Below are positions 43,159 to 52,165 of a stretch of DNA of 64,000 nucleotides, piece after piece. Where the stretch lies: assembly GCF_005696555.1 (NCBI RefSeq), contig NZ_CP040005.1, positions 372,001-436,000 on the forward strand. Reading direction: 5' to 3'. Made by a program: the position numbers and the translations under genes. The DNA comes from Actinomyces sp. oral taxon 171 str. F0337 (lineage in GTDB: Bacteria; Actinomycetota; Actinomycetes; Actinomycetales; Actinomycetaceae). The notes under the pieces were generated by a model. The model saw only the letters and a list, made by a program, of their open reading frames with translations. It was not told the DNA's origin and did not search any database. Every line of letters begins with the position of its first letter. Positions within the stretch are counted from its first letter, which is position 1.

Positions 43159-43707
43159 ATGACTGATCCCATCAACCCTGACGAGCCCACTGTGCCCGCT
43201 GAGCCCGCTGAGCCCGCTATGGGCCCTCGCCCGGACGTTCCGGCGCTGCCCGGTGGGTCCGCCTCCACGCAGTACCCGTCAGGCGGGTACCCGCCCAACG
43301 GCGGCGACCTGCCCGGTTCCGGCGCCCAGCCGGGGTACGACCCTCAGGGGGCCTACGGGCCCCAGCCCGGCTACAGCACACCTCCCGGCTACGGGGTGCC
43401 TCCCGGTTACGGCACACCTCCCGGCTATGGTCCCGTCCCCGGTTACGGTCCCCCCGCCTATTCGGGCAAGTCCAAGGTGGCCGCCGGTGTCCTGGCGTTG
43501 CTCATCGGCACCCTCGGGATCCACAACTTCTACCTCGGTTACACGGGCAAGGGCCTCATCCAGCTCCTGGGCTCGCTCCTCAGCTGCGGATTCCTGGCCC
43601 TCCCGATCGCCATCTGGGCCTTCGTCGAGGGGATCCTCATCCTGACGGCCCGGCCGGGCGAGCCGCCGTGGGGCGTCGACGCCGAAGGCGTGCCGCTGAG
43701 CAGCTGA
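43159..43707 (+). CDS. TM2-domain membrane protein with Pro-Gly-Tyr repeats
   Basis: 182 residues. A long disordered N-terminal region (about 1-100) rich in Pro-Gly-Tyr repeats ([15 protein letters not shown]) precedes a TM2 domain with two helices: [23 protein letters not shown], then [15 protein letters not shown] and [12 protein letters not shown], with the conserved H-x-F-Y-L-G. TM2 proteins are of unknown function. A TACACT box at about 43111-43116 may initiate a short leader. Start at 43159 chosen because the preceding frame is not conserved. Confidence 0.82.
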   Translation: MTDPINPDEPTVPAEPAEPAMGPRPDVPALPGGSASTQYPSGGYPPNGGDLPGSGAQPGYDPQGAYGPQPGYSTPPGYGVPPGYGTPPGYGPVPGYGPPAYSGKSKVAAGVLALLIGTLGIHNFYLGYTGKGLIQLLGSLLSCGFLALPIAIWAFVEGILILTARPGEPPWGVDAEGVPLSS

Positions 43708-43787
43708 GGGTCGGTCTGGCCCTGCCGGGTCCCCTCGGGGCCGGAATCCGTATGACGCCTCTCGACGGACCTGGCACAATCGGGCCC

Positions 43788-44423
43788 GTGCTGCTCTCAG
43801 ACCGCGATATCCGCACCGAGCTCGACGCCGGGCGGGTCGTCCTCGACCCCTACGATCCCGAGATGATTCAGCCCGCCTCCATCGATGTGCGCCTGGACCG
43901 CTGGTTCCGTCTCTTCGACAACCACCGCTACCCGGTCATCGACCCGGCCGCCGACCAGGAGGGGCTGACCCATCTGGTCGACGTCGGGGCCGACGAGCCC
44001 TTCGTCCTGCACCCCGGGGAGTTCGTCCTGGGGGCCACCTACGAGCGCATCACCCTGCCCGACGACGTCGCCGCCCGTCTGGAGGGCAAGTCGAGCCTGG
44101 GGCGCCTGGGGCTGCTGACCCACTCCACCGCCGGATTCATCGACCCGGGATTCACCGGGCACGTCACCCTGGAGCTGTCCAACACGGCTACCATGCCCAT
44201 CAAGCTCTGGCCGGGAATGAAGGTGGGGCAGCTGTGCTTCTTCCGCCTGTCCAGCCCCGCCCAGGCCCCCTACGGCTCGGGCGCCACCGGCTCGCGCTAT
44301 CAGGACCAGCGCGGACCGACGGCCTCCCGCTCCCACCATTCCTTCCATCGCACCCGTATCCCCGACATCCCGGCGGCCCCCGCCGACGACTCCGCTCCCA
44401 TGTCCCAGGAGAAGCACCTATGA
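43788..44423 (+). CDS. dcd: dCTP deaminase (dUMP-forming type)
   Basis: 211 residues, exactly the family size. [16 protein letters not shown] at the N-terminus, [24 protein letters not shown] and the catalytic [17 protein letters not shown] (with Glu and the SxG base-binding loop) identify Dcd of the dUTPase superfamily. In mycobacteria the orthologue both deaminates dCTP and hydrolyses the product to dUMP; the same is likely here but not shown. GTG start with CACAAT 7 nt upstream. Its stop overlaps the next gene by 4 nt. Confidence 0.95.
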   Translation: MLLSDRDIRTELDAGRVVLDPYDPEMIQPASIDVRLDRWFRLFDNHRYPVIDPAADQEGLTHLVDVGADEPFVLHPGEFVLGATYERITLPDDVAARLEGKSSLGRLGLLTHSTAGFIDPGFTGHVTLELSNTATMPIKLWPGMKVGQLCFFRLSSPAQAPYGSGATGSRYQDQRGPTASRSHHSFHRTRIPDIPAAPADDSAPMSQEKHL

Positions 44424-45547
44424 GCGACTCAACCGACTTCGCCGTCTCCCTGCCCACCGACACCGGCACCTTCACCGCCACCTCCATGCTGCCTGTCGGG
44501 CTGCTGGACACCAACCACGTCCTGCTCCTGGCCGATGACGTCGCCCCCGATGAGGTCGAGGCTCTGGCCCTGTCCCAGGACATCCAGTCCGGTTGGGTGG
44601 GGGTCTCCAGCCTCCAGCTCTTCCCGGGGGTCTCCCTGCTGGGGCCCTGGAAGGTCGACGCCGAGATGCGCCGCCTCCTGGGTGCTCCGGAGTGGACCAC
44701 GCAGCTGATGATCCTGGACTGCCCCCGCATCCGTGCCGGAGCCCTGCCGGCCGAGCTCGCCGGCCTGGATCCGCTCTCCGACGCCTTCCCCCACGCCCAG
44801 CCCACGGGGGCCGAGCTGGTGGCCCTCACCCGCCTGCGCGCCATCGCCCGGCGCCTGGCCGGCGCTCTGCGCCTCATTCCCGGTGGGGACAAGGAGGACC
44901 CGGTCCTGGTCGAGCCCAGCCCGGAGGTCTCGGCCTCCCTGACGGTCTACGCCCCGGTGTGGCTCGGCCCGGAGGACCTGGTGGCCGTCCTGCAGCCCAT
45001 CGCCCCCGAGGTGAGTACCGCGCTGGAGGCCGTTCAGCCCCGGGGCGCCGTCGGACTGGACGCCATCGACCCCGAGGAGCTGGAGAGCCTCGTCGAGCGC
45101 ATCGGCCCGGACGTCTTCGAGAAGGCCTGGCGCGGCTCGGAGAAGGTCCGCCAGGACACGATGCGTCAGGAGATCGTCGCCGCCGCCACCGGCAACGTCA
45201 TCGAGGAGCTGCGCGACGGCTACGCGGTCGTCACCCCGGTCGACCCCGAGCACGAGGGCTGGGGGCGCATCGAGGTACGTGCCGGCGCCACCGACGGGCT
45301 GCCGCTGGCCGTGCGCGGTGAGCCGTGGGCGCGCGGGGCGGTCCTGTCCTACGACCTGCGCTGGATCCCCCAGGACCAGGCCGACGCCTACGCCGAGGTG
45401 GTCTCCCGCTCCCGGCGCCGCGAGCGTCAGACGGCCCGGGACCTGGTCGAGGAGCTCGCCACCGTCCTGGTCACCGCCGTCTCCGGGGTGGCCGTGGACG
45501 ACGACGGATTCCTCGTCTCCCTGGGCGAGGACGCCGCAGAGGTCTAA
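44420..45547 (+). CDS. Unknown protein translationally coupled to dcd
   Basis: 375 residues, soluble, acidic. I do not recognise a family. Features: an N-terminal part with [24 protein letters not shown], a middle Leu-rich helical stretch, and a C-terminal half with [33 protein letters not shown] and a well-conserved-looking [21 protein letters not shown]. No signal or membrane helix. The ATGA overlap with dcd implies joint translation and possibly a role in nucleotide metabolism, but this is only context. It converges on the DnaQ-like gene, the two stops sharing CTAA (45544-45547). Confidence 0.6.
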   Translation: MSDSTDFAVSLPTDTGTFTATSMLPVGLLDTNHVLLLADDVAPDEVEALALSQDIQSGWVGVSSLQLFPGVSLLGPWKVDAEMRRLLGAPEWTTQLMILDCPRIRAGALPAELAGLDPLSDAFPHAQPTGAELVALTRLRAIARRLAGALRLIPGGDKEDPVLVEPSPEVSASLTVYAPVWLGPEDLVAVLQPIAPEVSTALEAVQPRGAVGLDAIDPEELESLVERIGPDVFEKAWRGSEKVRQDTMRQEIVAAATGNVIEELRDGYAVVTPVDPEHEGWGRIEVRAGATDGLPLAVRGEPWARGAVLSYDLRWIPQDQADAYAEVVSRSRRRERQTARDLVEELATVLVTAVSGVAVDDDGFLVSLGEDAAEV

Positions 45548-46323
45548 GACCCGGGCCGGGGTCGCTCGGCACCGGGCGTGGTGCGCGCCGTGAGACGCTC
45601 TGAGCCGGCCCGCGCCCGCTGGGCGTCCCAGTGCCAGCCTGCGAAGCGGCGAGCCTCAACGAGCGTCCGGGCCCAGGCCACCGGCTCCTCGCCGCGCTCG
45701 GCCCCCACCGCCAGATAGTGTCGCAGCAGGCCGGCAGCGGCCAGGGCGTCGTCGAGCGCGTTGTGGTGGCGGCCGATCTCCACCCCGGCCACCTCGCAGC
45801 AGGTGGTCAGCCGGCGCGACGGCGTCGTCATGAAATGGCGCGCCCACTCCATCGTGCACACCCGCGGCACTCGTGCGCCGCGGTCGAGCAGCCCCCGCGT
45901 CCCCAGCGCCTGGGTGAGGAAGCCGACGTCGAAGCGCGCATTGTGGGCCACCACAGCCCTTCCGGCCAGGTCGGCCACGAGCAGGTCGGCGACGTCGTCG
46001 AGGCCGGGTGCCCCGATGAGCTCCTCGGCGACGAGACCGTGGATATGGGTGGGGCCCACGTCCACGCCGGCGCCGGGATCGACGAGCGTGGACCAGCTGC
46101 GCTCGACGCGACCGGCGGCGTCGGTGACAACGAGCGCGACCTCCAGGATCGAGTCCGTCGCGGGCGACAGGCCGGTGGTCTCCAGGTCGACGACGGCGTA
46201 GCCGACACCGGCGGCCTCGGACAGCTCAGCGGCCGTGGGGGCGGGGGCCGCCTGACTGGGAGCCATGGGGGAGCGGGGGCGCAACGGGCCGCGGTCGGCG
46301 GGCGGGCGGTGGTAGAAGGGCAT
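45544..46323 (-). CDS. DnaQ-like 3'-5' exonuclease (DNA polymerase III epsilon-type)
   Basis: 259 residues. The three exonuclease motifs are clear: VVDLETTGL (Exo I, DxE), HNARFDVGFL (Exo II) and HHNALDDALA (Exo III epsilon, HxxxxD). The C-terminal 70 residues are Arg/Ala-rich and not conserved. The start at 46323 begins MPFYHRPP; a longer frame upstream to 46554 would overlap the divergent hydrolase gene. Either a proofreading-type or an RNase T-like activity is possible. Shares a 4-nt stop overlap with the convergent unknown gene. Confidence 0.88.
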   Translation of the reverse strand: MPFYHRPPADRGPLRPRSPMAPSQAAPAPTAAELSEAAGVGYAVVDLETTGLSPATDSILEVALVVTDAAGRVERSWSTLVDPGAGVDVGPTHIHGLVAEELIGAPGLDDVADLLVADLAGRAVVAHNARFDVGFLTQALGTRGLLDRGARVPRVCTMEWARHFMTTPSRRLTTCCEVAGVEIGRHHNALDDALAAAGLLRHYLAVGAERGEEPVAWARTLVEARRFAGWHWDAQRARAGSERLTARTTPGAERPRPGS

Positions 46324-46537
46324 CAGCCCGATCCTCTCGCGAGCCGGGAGGTTTCGCAGACTCACGGCGCGCCGGGGCTCCTCCGGGACGGCCCGGACCA
46401 GCTCCCGGTGTCCTGTGCTCGCTGCCGTGCCATACGGCTCATGGACGGTGGTGGGGAGCCGACCCTCGAGGCGTAGGGTACGGTCACGAGGGCGCTCGGC
46501 CCGCCACGTCGAGAGCCGATCCAGGTGAGGAGGAGCG

Positions 46538-47389
46538 ATGACCACCCCGGACACCCCTCAGGCGCCGGCCTCTGCCCTGCCGGCGCTGGCCGCCTTCCCC
46601 TTCCCGACCGCCCTCGTCGTGACCGGTGAGCCGGCCGCGGGTGACGGCGTGCTCCTCGAGGCCGGGGACGTCGACGAGATCTTCCCCTTCGCCTCGGTCA
46701 CCAAGCCGCTCGTCGCCTGGGCGGCCCTGGTCGCCGTCGACCGGGGACTGCTGGACCTGGAGACCCCCGCCGGCGCGCCCGCGCCTGAGGGTGCGACCAT
46801 CGAGAACCTGCTGTCCCACTCCTCGGGGATCGCGGCCGACTCCGATGAGCGCCTGGCAGCCCCGGGGACGCGCCGCATCTACTCCAACCGCGGTATCGAG
46901 ATCCTGGGGGAGCGCCTCGAGGAGGCCACCGGCACGCCCCTGGAGACCTGGGTGGAGACCACCGTGCTCGAGCCTCTGGGGATGGCCAGCGTTCTCATCC
47001 CCGGCTCGCCCGCCCACTCCGGGGAGGGCAGCGCCCGCGACCTGTCCCTGTTCGCCCGGGAGCTGGCCGCACCGAGACTCGTCTCGCCCGCGCTCGCGCA
47101 GCGCGCCCGCACACCGGTCCTGCCCGGTCTCGACGGCGTTCTACCCGGCTACGGGCGTCAGACCCCCAACCCCTTCGGCCTGGGGGTGGAGGTGCGTGGA
47201 GCCAAGTCCCCGCACTGGACCGGGGCCGGCAACAGCGAGCAGACCTTCGGGCACTTCGGCCAGTCGGGATCCTTCATCTGGGTGGATCCGGTCGCCGAGC
47301 GCCAGGCCGTCTTCCTGGGGGCCCGGCCCTTCGGGGCGGTTCACCGGCGGACGTGGTCCGAGCTCGGCGACCAGATCCTGGCTCTGTAG
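46538..47389 (+). CDS. Serine hydrolase of the beta-lactamase/PBP superfamily
   Basis: 283 residues. The SxxK motif is SVTK in PFASVTKPLV, followed by IENLLSHSSGI, the YxN motif YSNRGIEILG and a C-terminal HFGQSGSFIWVDP in place of the HxG box. This is the class C/esterase-like group of serine hydrolases; true beta-lactam hydrolysis is unlikely without more evidence. No signal peptide, so it appears cytoplasmic. AGGAGGAG precedes the ATG. Divergent from the exonuclease gene. Confidence 0.85.
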   Translation: MTTPDTPQAPASALPALAAFPFPTALVVTGEPAAGDGVLLEAGDVDEIFPFASVTKPLVAWAALVAVDRGLLDLETPAGAPAPEGATIENLLSHSSGIAADSDERLAAPGTRRIYSNRGIEILGERLEEATGTPLETWVETTVLEPLGMASVLIPGSPAHSGEGSARDLSLFARELAAPRLVSPALAQRARTPVLPGLDGVLPGYGRQTPNPFGLGVEVRGAKSPHWTGAGNSEQTFGHFGQSGSFIWVDPVAERQAVFLGARPFGAVHRRTWSELGDQILAL

Positions 47390-47529
47390 ACGCTCGGGGC
47401 CGAGGAATCCTGGCCGCAACGACTTCGTCGTCCGTCCTCGTCCTGCCTGCACCTTGTCAGAGGCGCGACCGCTCGCTCTCACCGCAACGGGGACGTCGCA
47501 GCAGGGGCCCGGCCCACTGTCCTGCAGCC

Positions 47530-49029
47530 CTACTGTCCGGATCGGGACAGCCATCTGAGGGCGAGCGTACCCAGGCCGGCGCACAGGAGCGCGGCCAGGG
47601 CCATGGCCAGGTGGAAACCGTCAACGAAGGCCGCCCTCGCCTGATCGATGACGGGGCCGGCTGCTCCGGCGACGAGCGTCTCCCCGAGCGTGGGGGCCAC
47701 ATCGGGACCGCGAAGACGGAACACGAGAGTCGCCGTCGAACCGAGAAGAGCGATACCCAAGGCGTTCCCGACCTCGTTGGAGGTCTCGGCGATCGCGCCG
47801 GCGGCCCCGGCCCGCTCTACGGGAACAGCCCCGACGGCGGTGTCGGCCACCAAGGAGAAGGAGATCCCGTAGCCGAGCCCGGCGACGACGGTGGAGGCGA
47901 TGAACCAGCCGACACCTCCGGTGGCGCCGGTGAGCAGGAGCAGGGCCAGTCCGCAGGCCATGGCGAGGTGGCATGTGAGCAGCGCCCGGCGCTGCCCGAT
48001 CCGGTCCGCCAGTGCGGGAGTCAGGATGCAGGTGGTCGTCAGCATGACCGCACCAGGAAGGGCGAGCAGCGCCGCGGTGAGGACCGACAGCCCCAGGACG
48101 GACTGCAGGTAGACGCCGCTGAGGTAGGCCGCCGCGGACCACACGACCAGGGAGATCACACCGGTCAGAATCGCGATGGTGAAGATCTTGCTCCTGAACA
48201 GCCCGACGTCGACCAGAGGATGCTCCAGCCGGCGCTGTCTCATGAGGAACCAGGTCAGAAAGCCGGCACCCGCAGCTGCTGATACAACGACGAGAGGAGA
48301 CGGGCCGTAGGCCGCCGCCCGCTTGACGGCGTAGACGGTCAGGAACATGCCAGAGGCCGACAGGGCGATGCTGGGGATGTCCACCTCGCCGGGACGGGTG
48401 GCCCTCACCTCGCGCAGCACGAAGGGGGCGGCGAGCAGGAAGGCCGCAACGACCGGCAGATTGATGAGAAACACCGAGCCCCAGAAGAAGCGGCTCAGCA
48501 GGAGGCCTCCGACGACGGGACCGATGGCGAAGCCTGCGGCGAAGGTGGCCGCGAAGATCCCGATCGCCAGGGAACGTAGGCGAGGGTTCTCGAACAGCTC
48601 GCTGAGGACGGCGAGCCCGGACGGCAGAAGAGTCGACCCGCCCAATCCCATGAGCGCGCGCGAGGCGATCAGCCAGCCAGGGGACTCGGACAGGGCGGCC
48701 AGAGCAGAGCCGGCACCGAACACGAGGACCCCGCCGATCAGGAACCTCAGGCGCCCATAGCGGTCACCGAGGTTGCCGAAGGTGATGAGCAGCGAGCTGA
48801 CGGCGAAACCGTAGATGTCGAGGATCCACAGCGCCTGATCGGCGCTGGGCCCCAGGGACCGGGTGATGGTGGGCATCGCCAGGAACAGCACCGAGCCGTC
48901 CATGGAGACCAGCAGCACCGGGCCGAGCACCACGAGAAGACCGAGCCAGGCGCGTCGTGGGACATGCTCAACATCGTCGAAGGATCTGGATGCTGCGGGA
49001 GAGTGAGCCTGTGTATCCATGTTCATCAT
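47530..49029 (-). CDS. DHA2-family (EmrB/QacA-type) drug efflux MFS transporter
   Basis: 499 residues with 14 predicted helices. The signature DGSVLFLAMPTITRSLG is the DHA2 variant of the D-x-T-V-N motif, GNLGDRYGRLRFL is motif A, and PSGLAVLSELFE follows. Family members expel dyes, quaternary amines or antibiotics using proton motive force. Three possible starts (49029, 49026, 49020); the first is used here. Divergent from an XRE/MmyB-type regulator, which likely controls it. Confidence 0.9.
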   Translation of the reverse strand: MMNMDTQAHSPAASRSFDDVEHVPRRAWLGLLVVLGPVLLVSMDGSVLFLAMPTITRSLGPSADQALWILDIYGFAVSSLLITFGNLGDRYGRLRFLIGGVLVFGAGSALAALSESPGWLIASRALMGLGGSTLLPSGLAVLSELFENPRLRSLAIGIFAATFAAGFAIGPVVGGLLLSRFFWGSVFLINLPVVAAFLLAAPFVLREVRATRPGEVDIPSIALSASGMFLTVYAVKRAAAYGPSPLVVVSAAAGAGFLTWFLMRQRRLEHPLVDVGLFRSKIFTIAILTGVISLVVWSAAAYLSGVYLQSVLGLSVLTAALLALPGAVMLTTTCILTPALADRIGQRRALLTCHLAMACGLALLLLTGATGGVGWFIASTVVAGLGYGISFSLVADTAVGAVPVERAGAAGAIAETSNEVGNALGIALLGSTATLVFRLRGPDVAPTLGETLVAGAAGPVIDQARAAFVDGFHLAMALAALLCAGLGTLALRWLSRSGQ

Positions 49030-49086
49030 GCTCAGAGTTCCCGCTCCAGGCAGCCAGTTCCCTGGAGCGGGTACACCCGGCAGGGA

Positions 49087-49112
49087 TAGGCGCAATAGAT
49101 GATGGGTGCCTA
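49087..49112. promoter_or_regulatory. Dyad between efflux gene and regulator
   Basis: TAGGCGC (49087-49093) pairs with GTGCCTA (49106-49112) with one G-T position, centred in the divergent spacer. A candidate operator for the regulator at 49170. Confidence 0.35.
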
Positions 49113-49169
49113 CGCTGAGAAGGACATCGGCCAAGGAGTACCTGCAAGTGGTGATGATGAGGAGGCGGC

Positions 49170-50045
49170 GTGGAGACAGTGGTGGCCGCGGCGGCGGTCT
49201 CCGGCGAGACGCTGGGAGCGTTCCTGAGGACTCGCCGAGACAGGGTGACCCCTCAGGCCCTCGGTCTGAGCTCGTACGGAACTCCTCGACGCGTCCCGGG
49301 GCTGCGGCGTGAGGAGCTGGCCCAGCTGGCCGGGCTGAGTGCGGGCTACTACACCCGGCTCGAGCAAGGGCAGGCGGGTCGCGTCTCCGCCCAGGTACTT
49401 GATGCCCTGGCTCGGGTCCTTCATCTCGACGATACCGAGACGGCGCACCTGCACAACCTCGCCCGCGGTCCCGCCCTGTCTCGGCTGGAGATGCCGGATG
49501 AGGAGGAGCCCGGCTCCCATGTGCTCGCGTTGCTGCATGCGTTGGGTGAGAGTGTCCCGGCGATCCTGCTGGGGCGGCGAGGAGATGTGCTGGCCTGGAA
49601 TCGGACCGGACGTGCTCTGCTGGCTCCGCACCTGGATGAGGACTCGCCGCGCGATCCTGACACCAGGCCATCCATTCCGCGGATGTTCTTCCTGGACCCC
49701 GTACACCGCAGCCTGTACCGCAACTGGGACTACCTGGCGCGTATCCACGTGGGCTACCTGCGTCTGACCGCCGGCGCGCATCCTATGGACGCGCAGTTGG
49801 CCGGGCTCATCAGAGAGCTCGTCATGCACAGCCAGGTCTTCGCCGGGCTGTGGTCCACCGGCGGAGTCGCCGACTGCACCACCGGCCCGATGGATCTGAG
49901 CCACCCGGATGTCGGCCGCGTGAATGTTGATTACCAGATCTGGCTTCAACCGGACAGCCCTGATCACCGTCTCGAGGTGTACACGCCTCGAGACGACTCC
50001 TCGCGCAAGGCGCTCAGTCTCCTTTCCGCTCAGGTCTGCTGCTAG
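49170..50045 (+). CDS. XRE regulator with MmyB-like ligand-binding domain
   Basis: 291 residues. The N-terminal HTH (about 12-80) has FLRTRRDRVTPQALGL and RVPGLRREELAQLAGLSAGYYTRLEQGQ, the invariant opening of the MmyB-type group; the rest (about 105-285) is the PAS-like ligand-binding domain with VLAWNRTGRALL and FLDPVHRSLYRNWD. Members often sit divergent to the transporter or dehydrogenase they control, and here the neighbour is the DHA2 pump. GTG start with GAGGAGGCGG upstream. Ends in two cysteines. Confidence 0.9.
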   Translation: METVVAAAAVSGETLGAFLRTRRDRVTPQALGLSSYGTPRRVPGLRREELAQLAGLSAGYYTRLEQGQAGRVSAQVLDALARVLHLDDTETAHLHNLARGPALSRLEMPDEEEPGSHVLALLHALGESVPAILLGRRGDVLAWNRTGRALLAPHLDEDSPRDPDTRPSIPRMFFLDPVHRSLYRNWDYLARIHVGYLRLTAGAHPMDAQLAGLIRELVMHSQVFAGLWSTGGVADCTTGPMDLSHPDVGRVNVDYQIWLQPDSPDHRLEVYTPRDDSSRKALSLLSAQVCC

Positions 50046-50478
50046 ACATGCTTGATGGGGAGAGAGGCGTTCTCCAGGTCGCGGAAGTGTCAGGTCGCGT
50101 CCTTGAGTGTTTGCTGGTGCCTCGGTAGTCGACGTTGGTCCCGAGGGTGGTCTGTTGTCGGTGAAGCGCGTCGACGGTGTTGACGGGGCGGAGACAGTGC
50201 GCCGCCCCAGCGGGCCGCCAGGGTGAGTGCCGCGAAGGAGGAGAAGGTGGGGGCTGTGTGGCGACTGACGGACTGTGTCGAATACTTCATGCGGTCATAA
50301 TGTGCCCGGTATATCTATGTTCTAAGGGGTGCAAGACTTCATTTCCACACAATTATTCGCGAACTATTCTGGCTAATTTATTGATTGAGTCCTATCAGCC
50401 TGAGTATCGGTCGTCCTGCGGCAGTGTGCTGGCCACGCACCGGCTCTCTGTCCCTTCTTCCGCTCGTGCTCCTCGGCC
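50046..50478. other. 433-bp AT-richer spacer, possible gene remnants
   Basis: No intact gene. 50280-50400 is strikingly AT-rich for this genome (for example CACAATTATTCGCG and GGCTAATTTATTG). On the minus strand 50090-50290 and on overlapping frames there are short open stretches with no start site or family match, consistent with decayed foreign sequence, possibly a former insertion element. Confidence 0.45.
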
Positions 50479-51288
50479 TCAGTCGACCTCGACGATGACG
50501 GGGACGTGGTCGGAGGCGCCCTTGCCCTTGCGCTCGTCGCGGTCGATGGCGGCGCCGGTGACACGACCCGCCAGAGCCGGTGAGGCGTAGACGAAGTCGA
50601 TGCGCATGCCCTCGTTCCTCGGGAAGCGGAGCTTCTGGTAGTCCCAGTACGTGTAGTTGGTGACCCGCTCGCGCGTGACCTCGCGCATGCCCGCCTCGGC
50701 GAAGGCGGCGAAGGCCTCGCGCTCCGGCGAGGAGACGTGGGTGGCGCCCTCGAAGACGCTCATGTCCCACACATCCTCATCTCTCGGTGCCACGTTCCAG
50801 TCGCCCACCAGCGCCAGCGGCAGGTCGGGCTCTTCCTCAAGCCAGGCGGCGACGTCGTCGCGCAGCACCCGCAACCAGTCGAGCTTGTACGTGTAGTGCG
50901 AGTGAGTGAGCTCGCGGCCGTTGGGCACGTACAGGCTCCACAGGCGCACCGGCTTCGCGTCCGACGCCGTACCCACCGTCGCCCCCAGCGCCCGGGCCTC
51001 CACGACCGGCTTGGCCTCAGGCTTGGACGCCCAGGCGGGCTGCTCCGGGAAGGAGGTGGCGACGTCGCCGAGCCCCACGCGCGAGGCGATCGCCACCCCG
51101 TTCCACTGGTTGAGGCCGTGGATGGCGAGCTCGTAGCCGGCGGCCTCGAAGGGCTCGACCGGGAACTGGTCAGGGCGGCACTTGATCTCCTGCATCGCCA
51201 GGGCGTCGATGTCCTCGCGCTCCAGGAAGGCCAGGACGCGGTCGACGCGGGTGCGGATGGAGTTGACGTTCCAGGTGGCCAGGCGCAT
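50479..51288 (-). CDS. xthA: Exodeoxyribonuclease III
   Basis: 269 residues. The protein starts MRLATWNVNSIRTRVDRVLAFLER, has LAMQEIKCRPDQFP (metal-binding Glu), VGDWNVAPRDEDVWD and C-terminal GASDHVPVIVEVD with the catalytic Asp-His. It is an AP endonuclease and 3'-exonuclease in base excision repair. A TAGTCT box lies 6 nt before the ATG on the minus strand. Divergent from an SDR gene that carries the same box. Confidence 0.95.
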   Translation of the reverse strand: MRLATWNVNSIRTRVDRVLAFLEREDIDALAMQEIKCRPDQFPVEPFEAAGYELAIHGLNQWNGVAIASRVGLGDVATSFPEQPAWASKPEAKPVVEARALGATVGTASDAKPVRLWSLYVPNGRELTHSHYTYKLDWLRVLRDDVAAWLEEEPDLPLALVGDWNVAPRDEDVWDMSVFEGATHVSSPEREAFAAFAEAGMREVTRERVTNYTYWDYQKLRFPRNEGMRIDFVYASPALAGRVTGAAIDRDERKGKGASDHVPVIVEVD

Positions 51289-51294
51289 GGCAGC

Positions 51295-51300
51295 AGACTA
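51295..51300 (-). promoter_or_regulatory. Leaderless -10 box of xthA
   Basis: Minus-strand TAGTCT, six bases, then ATG at 51288. Confidence 0.5.
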
Positions 51301-51340
51301 GCCGGTACCCGACTCCCATCAAGCACTCACCAATCGCTCC

Positions 51341-51346
51341 TAGTCT
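51341..51346 (+). promoter_or_regulatory. Leaderless -10 box of SDR gene
   Basis: TAGTCT, six bases, then ATG at 51353; identical box and spacing to the divergent xthA promoter 40 bp away. Confidence 0.5.
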
Positions 51347-51352
51347 GACGCC

Positions 51353-52120
51353 ATGGGAACAGCACTTGTCACCGGGGCCACGAGCGGTCTCGGCCTGGAG
51401 ATCGCCTGGCAGCTCGCCCAGGCCCGTCATGACCTCGTCCTCGTGGCGCGCACCCCCGAGCGGCTTCGGGAGGTGGCCGAGGAGATGCGGCAGTTCGCAG
51501 GCGTCCAGGTGGAGACCCTGCAGGCCGACCTGTCCGAGCGCGACGAGCTCGAGCTCGTCGCCGAGCGTCTGCGTGAGAAGAGCACACCCGTGGGGCTCCT
51601 GGTCAACAATGCCGGCTTCGGTCTGGGGCAGCGATTCATCGGGGGAGACCTGGCCCGCGAGGAGGATGCCCTCGACGTCATGGTCCGGGCGGTCATGGTG
51701 GCCTCGCATGCAGCGGCCGGAGCCATGGTGGAGCGCGGCCGCGGCGCCATTCTCAACGTCTCCTCCATGACCGCGCACACCGCCATGGGCACCTATGCCG
51801 CGCACAAGGCCTGGGTACTGCGGTTCACCGAGGGACTGGCCGCCGAGCTCGCCGGCACCGGAGTGACTGCCACCGCACTGTGCCCGGGGCTGGTCCACAC
51901 CGGCTTCCACGCCGCGGCCGGCATCGATGAGACCCAGTGGAAGGAGCCGCTGTGGCTGGACGCCGAGCGAGTGGCCATTGACGGCCTGACGGCGGTGCGC
52001 CGCGGCCAGGTCATCTGCACCCCGAGCCTGCGCTACCGCAGTGCCAACGCCGTCCTGCGGCTGGCTCCCCGCTGGTTCGTGCGCCGGGTGGTCGGGCCGG
52101 AGCGCTCCGCCCAGGGCTGA
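51353..52120 (+). CDS. Short-chain dehydrogenase/reductase
   Basis: 255 residues. Cofactor site TGATSGLGLEIAWQLA (TGxxxGxG), LLVNNAGFGLG, the catalytic Ser in LNVSSMTAH and YAAHK (YxxxK). NADP preference is suggested by the Arg after the second strand (LVARTPERL). Classical SDR of the kind often annotated as a probable oxidoreductase; substrate unknown. The C-terminus is Arg-rich. Followed at 46 bp by tpx, which has its own box. Confidence 0.9.
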   Translation: MGTALVTGATSGLGLEIAWQLAQARHDLVLVARTPERLREVAEEMRQFAGVQVETLQADLSERDELELVAERLREKSTPVGLLVNNAGFGLGQRFIGGDLAREEDALDVMVRAVMVASHAAAGAMVERGRGAILNVSSMTAHTAMGTYAAHKAWVLRFTEGLAAELAGTGVTATALCPGLVHTGFHAAAGIDETQWKEPLWLDAERVAIDGLTAVRRGQVICTPSLRYRSANAVLRLAPRWFVRRVVGPERSAQG

Positions 52121-52165
52121 GTGCCCCCGCTGGCCAGGGGAGCCGCGATCTGCAACGATCAACCC

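Noticed and set aside
43788..44423. Phage-defence dCTP deaminase
   Set aside because: Length and motifs match the housekeeping Dcd of actinobacteria, and no defence genes are next to it.
46538..47389. True class C beta-lactamase conferring resistance
   Set aside because: Only SxxK and YxN are clear, there is no signal peptide and the third motif is not KTG; a general serine hydrolase is the safer call.
50090..50290. Small minus-strand open frame rich in Arg and His
   Set aside because: No ribosome site, no family, and the region's composition looks non-coding or decayed.
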